Part shown: positions 41,344-50,544 of the stretch, piece by piece | How the letters are laid out: every line of letters starts with the position of its first letter | How positions within the stretch are numbered: position 1 is the first letter of the stretch | Assembly (NCBI RefSeq): GCF_006345825.1 | Contig: NZ_VCIX01000092.1 | Span: forward strand, 558,001-622,000 | Source of the DNA: Paenibacillus paridis | GTDB lineage: Bacteria; Bacillota; Bacilli; Paenibacillales; Paenibacillaceae | DNA: 64,000 nucleotides | Direction of reading: 5' to 3' | Notes under the pieces: model-generated | Told to the model about the DNA's origin: nothing | What the model saw: only the letters and a program-made list of their open reading frames with translations | The model's database searches: none | Position numbers and translations under genes: made by a program

Positions 41344-43032
41344 ATGAAAAAGAATTTCAAAACCTTGGCGGTCGGGCTGGTTGTTGCGCTAAGTTTGAGC
41401 GCATGTGCTAATAACACGCCAAGCGATAACCCAAGCAGCAATTTAGGAAGCAATTCAGGAAGCAACTTAGCGACAGACGTGGCAGTAAATCCATTTGAGA
41501 AATTTCCAGAGCCGATTGAAGTAGCGATAGGCAGAGGTATTGATCCCACGTACAAGTACGAAGGTGAGGATACAGCAGAGAATAACCTGTATACGCGTTG
41601 GCTGAAGGATTCTTATAACATTGTGATTAAGCACGAGTGGGAAGCATCAGTTGCCGATTATGGCCAGAAGGTAAGCTTAGCCATTGGTAGCAATGATTTG
41701 CCTGATGCTATGCTAGTTAACGAAACGCAGCTAAGACAAATGGTTAAAGCCGACCAGTTGGCGGATTTGACGGAAGTATACAATAAGTTTGGCACAGATC
41801 GACTGAAGCAAATCTATGAATCTAATCCAGGATTGCTTGAAGGGGTTACCTTTGACGGCAAATTGTATGCGCTGCCTGAAACAACATTGCCTTCAGCACC
41901 ATTGACGTGGATTCGTAAGGATTGGCTTGATAAGTTAGGCCTGGAAGCTCCAAAGACTTTAGAGGATCTTGAGAAAATCGCAAAGGCGTTTATCGATAAC
42001 AAGATGGGTGGAGACAAAACGTTAGGAATTGTCGGTACCCAGCAAGGCGGTTCACTTTATTCCACATTCCTTACTTCAGGCGATCATTTCATGAACTTCT
42101 CGCCGGTGTTCTTCTCCAATAATGCTTATCCTGGCATCTGGGTAAAAGACAAGGATGGTAATGCAGTGTATGGTTCCACTACTGCTGAGACTAGAGAATC
42201 TTTGACCAAGCTGCGGGATTGGTATGCGAGCGGCATTTTGGATAAAGAGATTGGTTTGAGAAAGAGTACGCAAGAGGTCATAACTAGCGGTCAAGCAGGC
42301 ATTTTCTTCGGTCCATGGTGGACACCGTACAACCTCACGGATTCAATCAAAAACGATCCAAATGCTAACTGGAGACCTTATATTGCTCCGGTGGATGATG
42401 CAGGCAAATTTAACTCTAACCAAGCGACAGGAAGCTCGTACATCGTTGTGAAGAAAAACTATAAGCATCCAGAAGCAGTCATTAAAATGATCAATATCCA
42501 TGTTTCGGAGAAAGAAGAGAGCTATAAAACAGCAGTAGGCAAAGAATTGACTTCTCAGGAAATTCCTTTATTCCTGATCATGGGTCTTGGCGATCAATTG
42601 GAATACGCCGTGAAATCCACGCAAAAGGTTCTTACTGGCGAAATGAAATTGGAAGATGTGGACAAACTCAATTATGGGTTTGCTTACGAGCTTGCTTCCC
42701 ATGTTAAGAATGTGAAAACGGAGCCGTTTGACAACTATGATATTCAATATTGGGATCAACAAAAAGATCCAGACTTCTTCACTCATCTTTACTCGCATTT
42801 GAATGGCGGTTCAACATTTGTCGATGCCGATATTAATTATGTGAAGAGCCTTGCAACAGCACAGACCAAAACCATGCAAACCAAATGGACCAACTTAAAG
42901 AAAATCGAAGATGAAACCTTCTTGAAAATCATTATGGGCAGTGCCCCGATTGAAGAGTTTGATGCTTTCGTTGAAAAGTGGAACGAACAGGGCGGAGACC
43001 AAATCACTAAAGAAGTGAATGAGTTGAAATAA
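41344..43032 (+). CDS. ABC substrate-binding lipoprotein, LplA/YtcQ-like
   Basis: 562 aa. Lipoprotein signal ending SLSAC with Cys21, then a Ser/Asn-rich linker. Large type 1 solute-binding fold of the Paenibacillus LplA type: EPIEVAIGRGIDPTYKYE, DSYNIVIKHEWEASVADYG, LPSAPLTWIRKDWLDKLG, and GIFFGPWWTPYNLTDSIKN. These proteins bind complex oligosaccharides. Ribosome site is AGGGGGAAAG. A perfect hairpin follows its stop and separates it from the permease genes. With the neighbouring GH31 enzyme the ligand is probably an alpha-glucan oligosaccharide. Confidence 0.9.
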   Translation: MKKNFKTLAVGLVVALSLSACANNTPSDNPSSNLGSNSGSNLATDVAVNPFEKFPEPIEVAIGRGIDPTYKYEGEDTAENNLYTRWLKDSYNIVIKHEWEASVADYGQKVSLAIGSNDLPDAMLVNETQLRQMVKADQLADLTEVYNKFGTDRLKQIYESNPGLLEGVTFDGKLYALPETTLPSAPLTWIRKDWLDKLGLEAPKTLEDLEKIAKAFIDNKMGGDKTLGIVGTQQGGSLYSTFLTSGDHFMNFSPVFFSNNAYPGIWVKDKDGNAVYGSTTAETRESLTKLRDWYASGILDKEIGLRKSTQEVITSGQAGIFFGPWWTPYNLTDSIKNDPNANWRPYIAPVDDAGKFNSNQATGSSYIVVKKNYKHPEAVIKMINIHVSEKEESYKTAVGKELTSQEIPLFLIMGLGDQLEYAVKSTQKVLTGEMKLEDVDKLNYGFAYELASHVKNVKTEPFDNYDIQYWDQQKDPDFFTHLYSHLNGGSTFVDADINYVKSLATAQTKTMQTKWTNLKKIEDETFLKIIMGSAPIEEFDAFVEKWNEQGGDQITKEVNELK

Positions 43033-43041
43033 AGTAGAATG

Positions 43042-43078
43042 ATCAAGGCGGGTGGATCGTTCACCCGCCTTGATTATC
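43042..43078 (+). promoter_or_regulatory. Intercistronic 13-bp hairpin between binding protein and permeases
   Basis: ATCAAGGCGGGTG (43042-43054) pairs perfectly with CACCCGCCTTGAT (43062-43074), loop 7 nt, followed by TATCCTTTT. This position is typical of structures that stabilise the binding-protein mRNA or partly terminate, so that the lipoprotein is made in excess over the permeases. Confidence 0.75.
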
Positions 43079-43097
43079 CTTTTAAGGAGATAGAGAT

Positions 43098-43988
43098 ATG
43101 CTTAACCGAGGTATTTATAAACATTACTATTTGATGCTCCTGCCCGGATTGCTGTGGCTAGCCTTTTTTAATTTACTTCCCATGTACGGTGTGTTGATGG
43201 CGTTCAAGGATTTCAATCCAGGCTTAGGCATATTGAAGTCAGAATGGATTGGCTTGGAAAATTTTAAGTATATGTTCGAACTAGATGATAGTAAACAAGT
43301 ATTCCAAAATACAATATTCATTGCGTTGTTAAAAATGATTGGCAACTTGATCTTTCCTCTACTATTCGCGCTCATGTTAAATGAAGTGAAAAACAGGCTG
43401 TTTACCAGATCTGTTCAAACCATCGTGTATTTGCCGCATTTTTTATCCTGGGTTATCGTGGCAGGAATCATGCTGGATATCCTATCTTACTCAGGACCGA
43501 TTAACCAGATTCTTTCTTTATTTGGCGTAGAGCCGACCCTGTTTTTTGCTAATGCTCCTATTTTTCCTTGGATTGTTGTTTTTAGCGATGTCTGGAAGGA
43601 ATTTGGTTTCGCAGCTATTATTTATTTTGCAGCATTAACATCCATTAACCCTGAAATGTACGAAGCAGCAGCCATAGACGGAGCTTCCCAGTTTAAAAGG
43701 TTGACGAGTATTACCCTCCCTAGTATATTGCCGGTTGCGGTTTTGCTTGGCACATTAAGCTTAGGAAATATTCTGAATGCTGGGTTCGATCAAATATTCA
43801 ATCTTTATAATCCATCGGTATATTCAACAGGCGATATCATCGATACCTGGGTATATAGAGCCGGCTTGCTTGATATGCAATATGGTCTCGCGACTGCTGT
43901 TGGTCTCCTTAAATCAGTTGTCGGGCTCGTACTCATTTCAGTATCCTATGGGCTTGCTTATCGGTTTGCAAATTACAGAATTTTTTAA
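43098..43988 (+). CDS. ABC transporter permease, LplB-like
   Basis: 296 aa, six membrane helices starting YYLMLLPGLLWLAFFNLLP. EAA loop MYEAAAIDGASQFKRLTSI followed by TLPSILPV. This is the first permease of the LplABC importer type. Ribosome site AAGGAGATAG. It should pair with the permease encoded next. As elsewhere in this window no ATPase is encoded, so a shared MsmX-like ATPase is presumed. Confidence 0.9.
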   Translation: MLNRGIYKHYYLMLLPGLLWLAFFNLLPMYGVLMAFKDFNPGLGILKSEWIGLENFKYMFELDDSKQVFQNTIFIALLKMIGNLIFPLLFALMLNEVKNRLFTRSVQTIVYLPHFLSWVIVAGIMLDILSYSGPINQILSLFGVEPTLFFANAPIFPWIVVFSDVWKEFGFAAIIYFAALTSINPEMYEAAAIDGASQFKRLTSITLPSILPVAVLLGTLSLGNILNAGFDQIFNLYNPSVYSTGDIIDTWVYRAGLLDMQYGLATAVGLLKSVVGLVLISVSYGLAYRFANYRIF

Positions 43989-44006
43989 CAGAAAGATGTG
44001 ATGATC

Positions 44007-44891
44007 ATGGTAGAAGAACGTTCGGTTCTATCCAGGCTATTCAATGGTTTCAATATATTCTTGCTCGTTATAATCACGCTGCTTTGTATACTGCCTGTTT
44101 GGTATACACTTGTTATTTCGTTGAGCGACAGAGGAGCTGTAGCTGCCGGTGAAGTTTTTATTTGGCCGCAAGGCTTTACTTTAGGATCTTACGAAACCAT
44201 CATTGATGATGGCCAGTTTTTTAAATCGTTTTTCATATCCGTGCAGCGTGTCGTATATAGTGCCATTATTACTTTTTTCATCGTGCTATTGATGGCCTAT
44301 CCGCTGTCCAAAACATCAAAAGAGTTCAAACCGAGAAATATCATCATGTGGCTTCTCATTTTTTGTATGCTGTTCGGAGGCGGATTGGTCCCATGGTATA
44401 TGACCATGAAATCTCTTGGTTTAATTAATACGATCTGGGGACTCGTGCTTGGAGGCGGGCTGCCTGTTTTTAATGTCATATTGGTGATGAATTTCTTTAG
44501 AAACTTGCCGAAGGAAATGGAAGAATCCGCTTTGATTGATGGCGCAGGACCATGGCGAATCCTGTTTGGTATCTTTTTGCCGCTATCTACGCCAGTATTG
44601 GCAACTATTTTAGTATTTACAATCGTAGGGCATTGGAATGAGTTTTTTCAAGCACTTGTGCTCATGACTAAAAATGAAAATTACCCTTTGCAATCTTATA
44701 TACGCCAAGTCACTCTTGTCATTGACCCGTCCAAAGTGGACGCAGAATCGGCAAAGCGACTGACAAGCTTATCAAATCAAACGTTAAATGCCGCTAAAAT
44801 ATTCATTTCTATGCTCCCACTGTTAATTATCTATCCATTTTTCCAAAAATATTTTGTAAAAGGAATAACGCTTGGTTCTGTTAAGGGTTGA
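44007..44891 (+). CDS. ABC transporter permease, LplC-like
   Basis: 294 aa. I choose the ATG at 44007: the stretch AGAAAGATGTGAT before it matches the extended anti-SD complement and gives about 7 bases spacing, while the earlier GTG (43998) and ATG (44001) lie inside it. Six membrane helices; EAA loop EMEESALIDGAGPWRILFGI then FLPLSTPVLATIL; LplC-type ending KYFVKGITLGSVKG. Second permease of the oligosaccharide importer. Confidence 0.88.
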   Translation: MVEERSVLSRLFNGFNIFLLVIITLLCILPVWYTLVISLSDRGAVAAGEVFIWPQGFTLGSYETIIDDGQFFKSFFISVQRVVYSAIITFFIVLLMAYPLSKTSKEFKPRNIIMWLLIFCMLFGGGLVPWYMTMKSLGLINTIWGLVLGGGLPVFNVILVMNFFRNLPKEMEESALIDGAGPWRILFGIFLPLSTPVLATILVFTIVGHWNEFFQALVLMTKNENYPLQSYIRQVTLVIDPSKVDAESAKRLTSLSNQTLNAAKIFISMLPLLIIYPFFQKYFVKGITLGSVKG

Positions 44892-44912
44892 ATTTAATCG
44901 ATTGGAGAAGAA

Positions 44913-47357
44913 ATGATGCAAACTAGCGAAACGATACATCCAGACAAGAGCGATATAAATACAATTATAGAGAGTAATTGGAGAATGGGTTCTATTCAAT
45001 CGGTTCATTGTGAGAAGCAGGGGGTTTACTTATTCCGGAGTGAAAATGCTACGTTATTACTGCAACCGGTCAATGACTATGTTGTTCGCGTAAAGCTGCT
45101 GATAGACCATGTATTTGATTTGGGTACGACTATTGCTGTACAAGAGGATGCTTTTACTCCTGTTGAAGCTCAACTGGAAGAAACTCCATTGGAGTATAAG
45201 CTTATACTGCCCGCTATAACCGTTGTCTTAGGCAAGTCGGATGCACGTATGGATTTCTATAACGCTGATGGCCATTTGATCTCGAGAGAAGAAGAATTAT
45301 CGAGAACGGGTCGTGGCGTGTTTAGTTGCACAAAACAAATGGAGCCTGATTCGCATATCTATGGTCTAGGGGAGAAAACGAGCTTTTTGGATAAAAAAGG
45401 TGAGAAATATGACATGTGGAACTCCGATGTCTACGATCCCCATGTGCCCGAAATTGAATGTTTATATGTATCCATTCCGTTCTTAATTCATTTTCGCTAC
45501 GATAAGCCTGCTTACGGTATTTTTCTAGACAATCCGGGCCGTTCATCGTTCGATATGCGCTCTAGTGAAAAATCGTACAAGTTCCAGGTACACGCTGGGA
45601 CGATTGATTATTATTTTGTGTACGGTCCAGAGCTTAAGGATGTTGTGAAAAGATATAGCGATTTGACGGGCAGGATGGATATCCCGCCTGCATGGGCAAT
45701 CGGCTATCATCAATCCCGTTACAGCTATATGGATCAACAAGAAGTCATGACGCTGGCTAGAAACTTCCAAGATAAAAATATTCCTTGCGATGTCATTTAT
45801 TTAGATATTCATTACATGGATGAATACCGTGTGTTTACATTTGATCCAGTGCGTTTCCCAAATCCTCGCAAGATGATAAATGAACTGAAGGAAATGGGAA
45901 TTAAAATTGTTCCCATTGTTGATCCTGGTGTGAAGAAGGACCCCGAATATTTACCTTATCAAGAAGGTATCAAAAACGATTATTTCTGCAAAAAACTTGA
46001 AGGTGATTTATTCATCGGAAATGTTTGGCCAGGAGCGAGCGCATTTCCTGATTTCACCGAACAAGAAGTACGTTCATGGTGGGGTGAACAACATCGTTAC
46101 TATACTGAAATGGGAATTCACGGAGTCTGGAATGACATGAATGAACCCGCAGTTTTTAACGCTACAAAAACAATGGATCTTGATGTTGTACATCGCAATG
46201 ACGGTAATCCGAAAACGCATCGTGAGGTTCATAATCTATATGGAATGCTTATGTCTATGGCAACGCAGCAAGGATTGAAGGAACAGCTTAACGGAGAGCG
46301 GCCATTTGTGCTGACTCGTGCAGGCTATGCCGGCATACAAAAGTATGCAGCCACTTGGACTGGCGATAATCGCAGCTTCTGGGAACATCTTGCAATGGCT
46401 ATTCCGATGGTGCTAAATCTTGGTCTATCCGGTCAGCCTTTTTCAGGCCCTGACATCGGTGGTTTTGCCCACAATTCATCTCCGGAGCTGTTGGCACGTT
46501 GGACACAAGCAGGGGTATTCTTCCCTTACTGCCGAAATCATAGTGTTCTTGAATCTGTCCGTCAAGAACCTTGGGTATTTGGGTCGCAAATTGAAGAAAT
46601 ATGCCGTAAATACATTCGCTTGCGTTATCAACTCATGCCTTATTTGTATACACAGTTTTATGAGGCGCATAAAACAGGACTACCCATTATGCGTCCATTA
46701 ATAATGGAATATCCTAATGACCGTTCTGTGTATAATTTATGTGATCAGTTTATGGTGGGCAACAGCTTGCTTGTAGCGCCGGTGCTTCGTCCAAGTACAG
46801 AATATCGTTCGGTTTATTTGCCGGAGGGAGACTGGATTGATTATTGGAGCGGAGAACGCTTTACTGGGGGACGCCATATTTTGGCGCATGCTCCACTTGA
46901 TGTGTTACCGCTTTATATTAAGGCAGGAACAATTCTTCCCGAGCTCACTGATCATAACTGGAAGCCAGTAATGAATGAACTGTCAAATATAACGCTAAAT
47001 ATTTTTTCTGGCGTAGTAGGAAGCGAATCATATGGTCAGTGGTACGAAGATGATGCTAGGACTTATGCCTATGAGAAAGGTGCCTATAACCTATTAGAGT
47101 TTACTGCGGAATTTAATCAAGATTCGATAACGTTAAAGCTCGCTTATCTATCAAAAGGATTGCCAAATGAGCGTAATTGGCTTGATTTAAATGTGAAGTT
47201 GTTGAATTTTGTTCCAAAAAGCATAGGAATCATCACATCTAACGGAAAAATCAGTCTTGGGGATTTTGGCGGTACTTGGTCATACGATACAGAGATTCAG
47301 GAGATTAAGCTGCAAGTGGCAAATCATTTTATGGATATGGAGTTAGTTATAGAATGA
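44913..47357 (+). CDS. GH31 alpha-glucosidase
   Basis: 814 aa, no signal peptide, so intracellular. GH31 order: N-terminal beta-sandwich (YGLGEKTSFLDKKGEKYDMW), (beta/alpha)8 barrel with DVIYLDIHYMDEYRVFTFD, nucleophile Asp about residue 408 in GVWNDMNEPAVFN, acid/base Asp about 485 in TWTGDNRSFWEHL, and GADIGG-type strand (SGPDIGGFAHN), then two C-terminal beta domains. Expected to release glucose from the non-reducing end of imported malto- or isomalto-oligosaccharides. 21 bp after the permease gene, and followed by a LacI gene. Ribosome site GGAGAAG. Confidence 0.93.
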   Translation: MMQTSETIHPDKSDINTIIESNWRMGSIQSVHCEKQGVYLFRSENATLLLQPVNDYVVRVKLLIDHVFDLGTTIAVQEDAFTPVEAQLEETPLEYKLILPAITVVLGKSDARMDFYNADGHLISREEELSRTGRGVFSCTKQMEPDSHIYGLGEKTSFLDKKGEKYDMWNSDVYDPHVPEIECLYVSIPFLIHFRYDKPAYGIFLDNPGRSSFDMRSSEKSYKFQVHAGTIDYYFVYGPELKDVVKRYSDLTGRMDIPPAWAIGYHQSRYSYMDQQEVMTLARNFQDKNIPCDVIYLDIHYMDEYRVFTFDPVRFPNPRKMINELKEMGIKIVPIVDPGVKKDPEYLPYQEGIKNDYFCKKLEGDLFIGNVWPGASAFPDFTEQEVRSWWGEQHRYYTEMGIHGVWNDMNEPAVFNATKTMDLDVVHRNDGNPKTHREVHNLYGMLMSMATQQGLKEQLNGERPFVLTRAGYAGIQKYAATWTGDNRSFWEHLAMAIPMVLNLGLSGQPFSGPDIGGFAHNSSPELLARWTQAGVFFPYCRNHSVLESVRQEPWVFGSQIEEICRKYIRLRYQLMPYLYTQFYEAHKTGLPIMRPLIMEYPNDRSVYNLCDQFMVGNSLLVAPVLRPSTEYRSVYLPEGDWIDYWSGERFTGGRHILAHAPLDVLPLYIKAGTILPELTDHNWKPVMNELSNITLNIFSGVVGSESYGQWYEDDARTYAYEKGAYNLLEFTAEFNQDSITLKLAYLSKGLPNERNWLDLNVKLLNFVPKSIGIITSNGKISLGDFGGTWSYDTEIQEIKLQVANHFMDMELVIE

Positions 47358-47391
47358 TGATAAATTCCTATTGCATCTTAAGGAGCCTGAA

Positions 47392-48399
47392 ATGGCAGTT
47401 ACAATCAAATCTATTGCAGAACTCGCTGGTACTTCAATAGCAACCGTGTCGAGAGTCATGTCCAATGATTCAAGAATAAGCGAGAAAACTCGTTCAAAGG
47501 TATTGAAGATTATAGATCAACAGGGATATCTTCCAAATTTATTTGCAAGAGGGTTATCATCAAAGATTAGTTATAACATTGGTGTCCTGCTTCCTAATCC
47601 AGCTAAAAATTTGCACTCCAATTCTATGAAAGCTTTACGGGGAATCGTATCGCAAGCACAGCACGTTGGATATAATGTACTGCTCATTACAGGAAATAGC
47701 GAGCAAGATGCTTTACAAGCAATAGAATCTCGATACAAAGGAAGAAGCATGGATGGCCTTATCCTTCTTTATTCTATGGATAGAGATCATGTTATATCTT
47801 TTTTAAATTTGAATGGAATTCCCTATGTTCTCATGGGCAGAAATATGGAGCACGCAGATAGCTATACCGTCGATTATGATCAGTTTCAAGCCGGATGGGA
47901 TGCTGCACATTTCCTAGTTCATCAAAACCACCGGAATATTACTATTCTTCAGAGACCTGTTCATGACGAAATACAGTTAGATCGAATGAGAGGATACCAA
48001 TTGGCTTTACGGAATTTGTGTATAGAATTGAATCCAAACTCGTGCATGGTTGTCGAAACGGATGAGGAAGATATTATGGTGTGGACGTTGATGAATACGC
48101 CTGAAAGACCTACTGCAATCCTTGTTCCCGATGATGTCACAGCATTGAAAGTGATTAGTGCTTTGGCAAAATTAGAGTTGAAGGTGCCTGAAGATGTTAG
48201 CATTGTTAGTTTTAGCGAGGATAATAGGGGAGAATTAGCATCTCCATCGTTGACAACTGTTACTATGGATTCTTTTCATCATGGTAACGAAGCTGCTTCA
48301 TTGCTATTTCAATTGCTGAAGGGGACAAAGATCGACTCGAAACGCAAAATTTTACCACATGGAATGACGGTTAGAGAATCAACAAGGAAAATAGATTAA
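47392..48399 (+). CDS. LacI-family transcriptional regulator
   Basis: 335 aa from the ATG at 47392, with AAGGAG 6 bases upstream; the frame opens 21 bp earlier without a signal. N-terminal LacI HTH: TIKSIAELAGTSIATVSRVM, hinge region after ISEKTRSKVLKIIDQQGYLP, then the periplasmic-binding-like sensor domain (NIGVLLPNPAKNLHSN, ILVPDDVTALKVISAL). MalR/CcpA-type regulators of starch use have this form. Last gene of the importer-glucosidase operon, and probably its repressor. A strong terminator follows. Confidence 0.9.
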   Translation: MAVTIKSIAELAGTSIATVSRVMSNDSRISEKTRSKVLKIIDQQGYLPNLFARGLSSKISYNIGVLLPNPAKNLHSNSMKALRGIVSQAQHVGYNVLLITGNSEQDALQAIESRYKGRSMDGLILLYSMDRDHVISFLNLNGIPYVLMGRNMEHADSYTVDYDQFQAGWDAAHFLVHQNHRNITILQRPVHDEIQLDRMRGYQLALRNLCIELNPNSCMVVETDEEDIMVWTLMNTPERPTAILVPDDVTALKVISALAKLELKVPEDVSIVSFSEDNRGELASPSLTTVTMDSFHHGNEAASLLFQLLKGTKIDSKRKILPHGMTVRESTRKID

Positions 48400-48417
48400 C
48401 TATTCATTAGGGTCAAT

Positions 48418-48450
48418 AAAACCTTCCCGAAGATTTTGGGAAGGTTTTTC
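48418..48450 (+). terminator. Terminator of the GH31-LacI operon
   Basis: AAAACCTTCCC pairs with GGGAAGGTTTT around an ~9-nt loop, followed by further T residues. Confidence 0.9.
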
Positions 48451-48479
48451 GGTTCATTACCAAATGGCCGCATTAAGCT

Positions 48480-48536
48480 ATAAAAAAGCTATTGCATACG
48501 TTTGAGGATTTAATCTCAAAAGTACACAATAGCTAT
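48480..48536 (-). terminator. Terminator of the minus-strand alpha-amylase gene
   Basis: Read on the minus strand, AGCTATTG pairs with CAATAGCT with an inner TTTGAG/CTCAAA stem, then TTTTTTA. It lies about 40 bp after the amylase stop. Confidence 0.8.
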
Positions 48537-48573
48537 TTATGAAATCGTTATACGCGCAATCTCAGAAGAGCTT

Positions 48574-50310
48574 CTAATTTCTAAAATCAAACGAGACTTG
48601 ATTATTGCTTGCGCTGACTGTATATGTGCGATTAGCCCCCGACTCCCAAACGACATTGTTGGCAGCATCCCTTTTTATTGCTTTATACTCAAACGTTGTG
48701 CCGACTGGCAAGTTGACGGTGAAACCCCAATGCGGATAACTGGCCGTGTTGCCTGGACCAAACGCTTGACTAACATTCCAGTTGCCTAGTCCGGGGATAT
48801 TGCCGATCAAGTATACATTCTGCCCCATGACCGTTGTAGCATTTCTCACGGTAAACGCTACATTAACGGATTGCGTCGAAGTCGAGTCGTTATTAAGCAC
48901 TGCCACCGTGCCACCGGTGATATTTCCGGTAATTCTGCCATTGGCTACCGTAAATGTACCGCCGCCTGTTGCTTTATTCGTATAGACACCGTTAGCTAGA
49001 TTCGTTGGCTGATTAATTGCCGCATTGCCGCCCAAATTAACAATGACCATTCCTTTATTGCCACGTTCAATCAGCATAATCTCATTGCCTTGATACCGTA
49101 AATACTCACCTTGACCTGCCATCGCATTGTGGAATTTGTTAACAGCCACTACATCTGGATCTTTCCACAAATTATTGCCCGCTGTTCCTAAAGTCGTAGC
49201 AAATTTGCCGGTACCTGCCGGACGATTAAAAAACAACGGAACCGTTTGGGCTCTTGCCGCAATAATAGCCCAACCCATTTTAATTTGCCACTCGTTCATA
49301 TTCGTTGATTCATCTCCAAGGTTCGCATACGTATCATGCGATTCCACCCAAGTCACTAGCTTGGAAGGTGCGACGTTGGCCGCATTATAATTATAGGCTA
49401 GATTTACATTTTTGGCGTTATTAAAACCGACGGCGTGGCGCACGCTTTCACCGTAATTAGAAGCCGTTACATTCATATAATTGGCATATTGCGCAAATGC
49501 ATCCGCACCTCCTTGCAGCACTTCACCATATATATACTGGTTGGAATTATTGCTCAATGAGCCTAACACGCGTGTCCAGAAATTTGAAGCTCCATATGGA
49601 TCGGTCGGCAGCTCAATGTGTTTGGCAGCATCAAATCGGAATCCATCTGCGCCAAGTGAAATCGCATCGTTCAAAAATGCGATAATTTTATCTTGCAGTT
49701 CTTGATTGCTCGTGTTCAAATCCGGCAAGCCAATACCAAGCTGGGTAACTTGCCTACGATCATTCCAGTTGGTAATTCCGCTTAGTTCATGCCAAAAAGA
49801 TGGATTGTTGCGAATGGAAGGATCAACGTTGTATGCCGGTACGTATTGCACCGACGAATCTATACCCGCGTTGCCTGTATGATTGGCAACAACATCGACG
49901 ATTATGTTGATGCCATAATTCTCTGCTTCTGCACATAATTGTCTAAACTGCTCTCTTGTTCCCAACTGTGCGTTGCCAATATTGAAATTTATTGGTTGAT
50001 ACAACATCCACCAGATGCTTCCAGTCATCGTGTTTTCTTTATTTCCCTGAATCGGAGAGGTTTGAATTGTTTTAAAGCCCGCTGCAGCAATTTCTGGCAA
50101 GCGGCTCCGAATGGTATTAAACGACCAGTTCCACGCATGCAGAATTACGCCATCTTTTGTTGCGGATGGTAAGCCGTTATCCGCTGCTTCTGCCACTTGC
50201 CAACTTAGAAAATTGGAATTGTTTGCGCTTTCAAAACTAACTGCGAACGGTTGCGTTAATAACACGAAAAACAGAATAACACTTAAAATCCTCTTTGCTG
50301 TTTTGTTCAT
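48574..50310 (-). CDS. Secreted alpha-amylase, GH13 (AmyE-like) with CBM20
   Basis: 578 aa from the ATG at 50310 (AAGGAG 10 bases upstream; the in-frame TTG at 50316 is too close). Signal peptide with ILSVILFFVLLTQPFAVSF. GH13 regions in AmyE style: INIIVDVVANHTG (I), GFRFDAAKHIE with nucleophile Asp227 (II), YGEVLQGG with Glu263 (III), WVESHDTYAN with Asp326 (IV). The last ~95 residues are a CBM20 starch-binding domain (GQNVYLIGNIPGLGNWN, LPVGTTFEYKAIK). It cuts starch outside the cell and supplies the importer. The upstream ~150 bp are duplicated in front of the second amylase. Confidence 0.95.
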   Translation of the reverse strand: MNKTAKRILSVILFFVLLTQPFAVSFESANNSNFLSWQVAEAADNGLPSATKDGVILHAWNWSFNTIRSRLPEIAAAGFKTIQTSPIQGNKENTMTGSIWWMLYQPINFNIGNAQLGTREQFRQLCAEAENYGINIIVDVVANHTGNAGIDSSVQYVPAYNVDPSIRNNPSFWHELSGITNWNDRRQVTQLGIGLPDLNTSNQELQDKIIAFLNDAISLGADGFRFDAAKHIELPTDPYGASNFWTRVLGSLSNNSNQYIYGEVLQGGADAFAQYANYMNVTASNYGESVRHAVGFNNAKNVNLAYNYNAANVAPSKLVTWVESHDTYANLGDESTNMNEWQIKMGWAIIAARAQTVPLFFNRPAGTGKFATTLGTAGNNLWKDPDVVAVNKFHNAMAGQGEYLRYQGNEIMLIERGNKGMVIVNLGGNAAINQPTNLANGVYTNKATGGGTFTVANGRITGNITGGTVAVLNNDSTSTQSVNVAFTVRNATTVMGQNVYLIGNIPGLGNWNVSQAFGPGNTASYPHWGFTVNLPVGTTFEYKAIKRDAANNVVWESGANRTYTVSASNNQVSFDFRN

Positions 50311-50377
50311 TTTCAACTCTCCTTCTTTCGTTTAGATTGGGTTAACGATGAATAATTGTGTCTACGGCCAATGACTA

Positions 50378-50527
50378 CATAAATATACCACTGCTAAAAT
50401 GATTTCAAGTTAGAGAACGTTTGTGAGTGTAGACGATTTTTATACACAAAAAAAAATCGTTCCGAAAATTATCTATCTTCTTTTCATCCGAATACCTAAC
50501 TCAATCCATGCTCATACCTGTTCTTAA
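50378..50527 (-). repeat. Copy 1 of the duplicated amylase upstream region
   Basis: The reverse complement of this stretch is closely similar to 55757-55918, which lies upstream of the second amylase gene. Shared blocks include CGAATAAACCGCTTAAGAAC, AGGTATGAG, AAGAAGATAGATAATTTTCG, GGAACGA, ATCGTCTACACTC, and TTGAAATCATTT. The two copies are in inverted orientation about 5.2 kb apart. Confidence 0.88.
50384..50412 (-). promoter_or_regulatory. Candidate promoter of the minus-strand alpha-amylase
   Basis: On the minus strand TTGAAA is followed by TCATTTTAGCAGTGG and TATATT, an extended -10 (TGG before TATATT) with a short 15-bp spacer. It is conserved in the second copy at 55894-55915. A CG-centred sequence just upstream (CACAAACGTTCTCT; CGCAATCGATCTCT in copy 2) weakly resembles a catabolite-response element. 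Confidence 0.45.
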
Positions 50528-50544
50528 GCGGTTTATTCGTGAAA

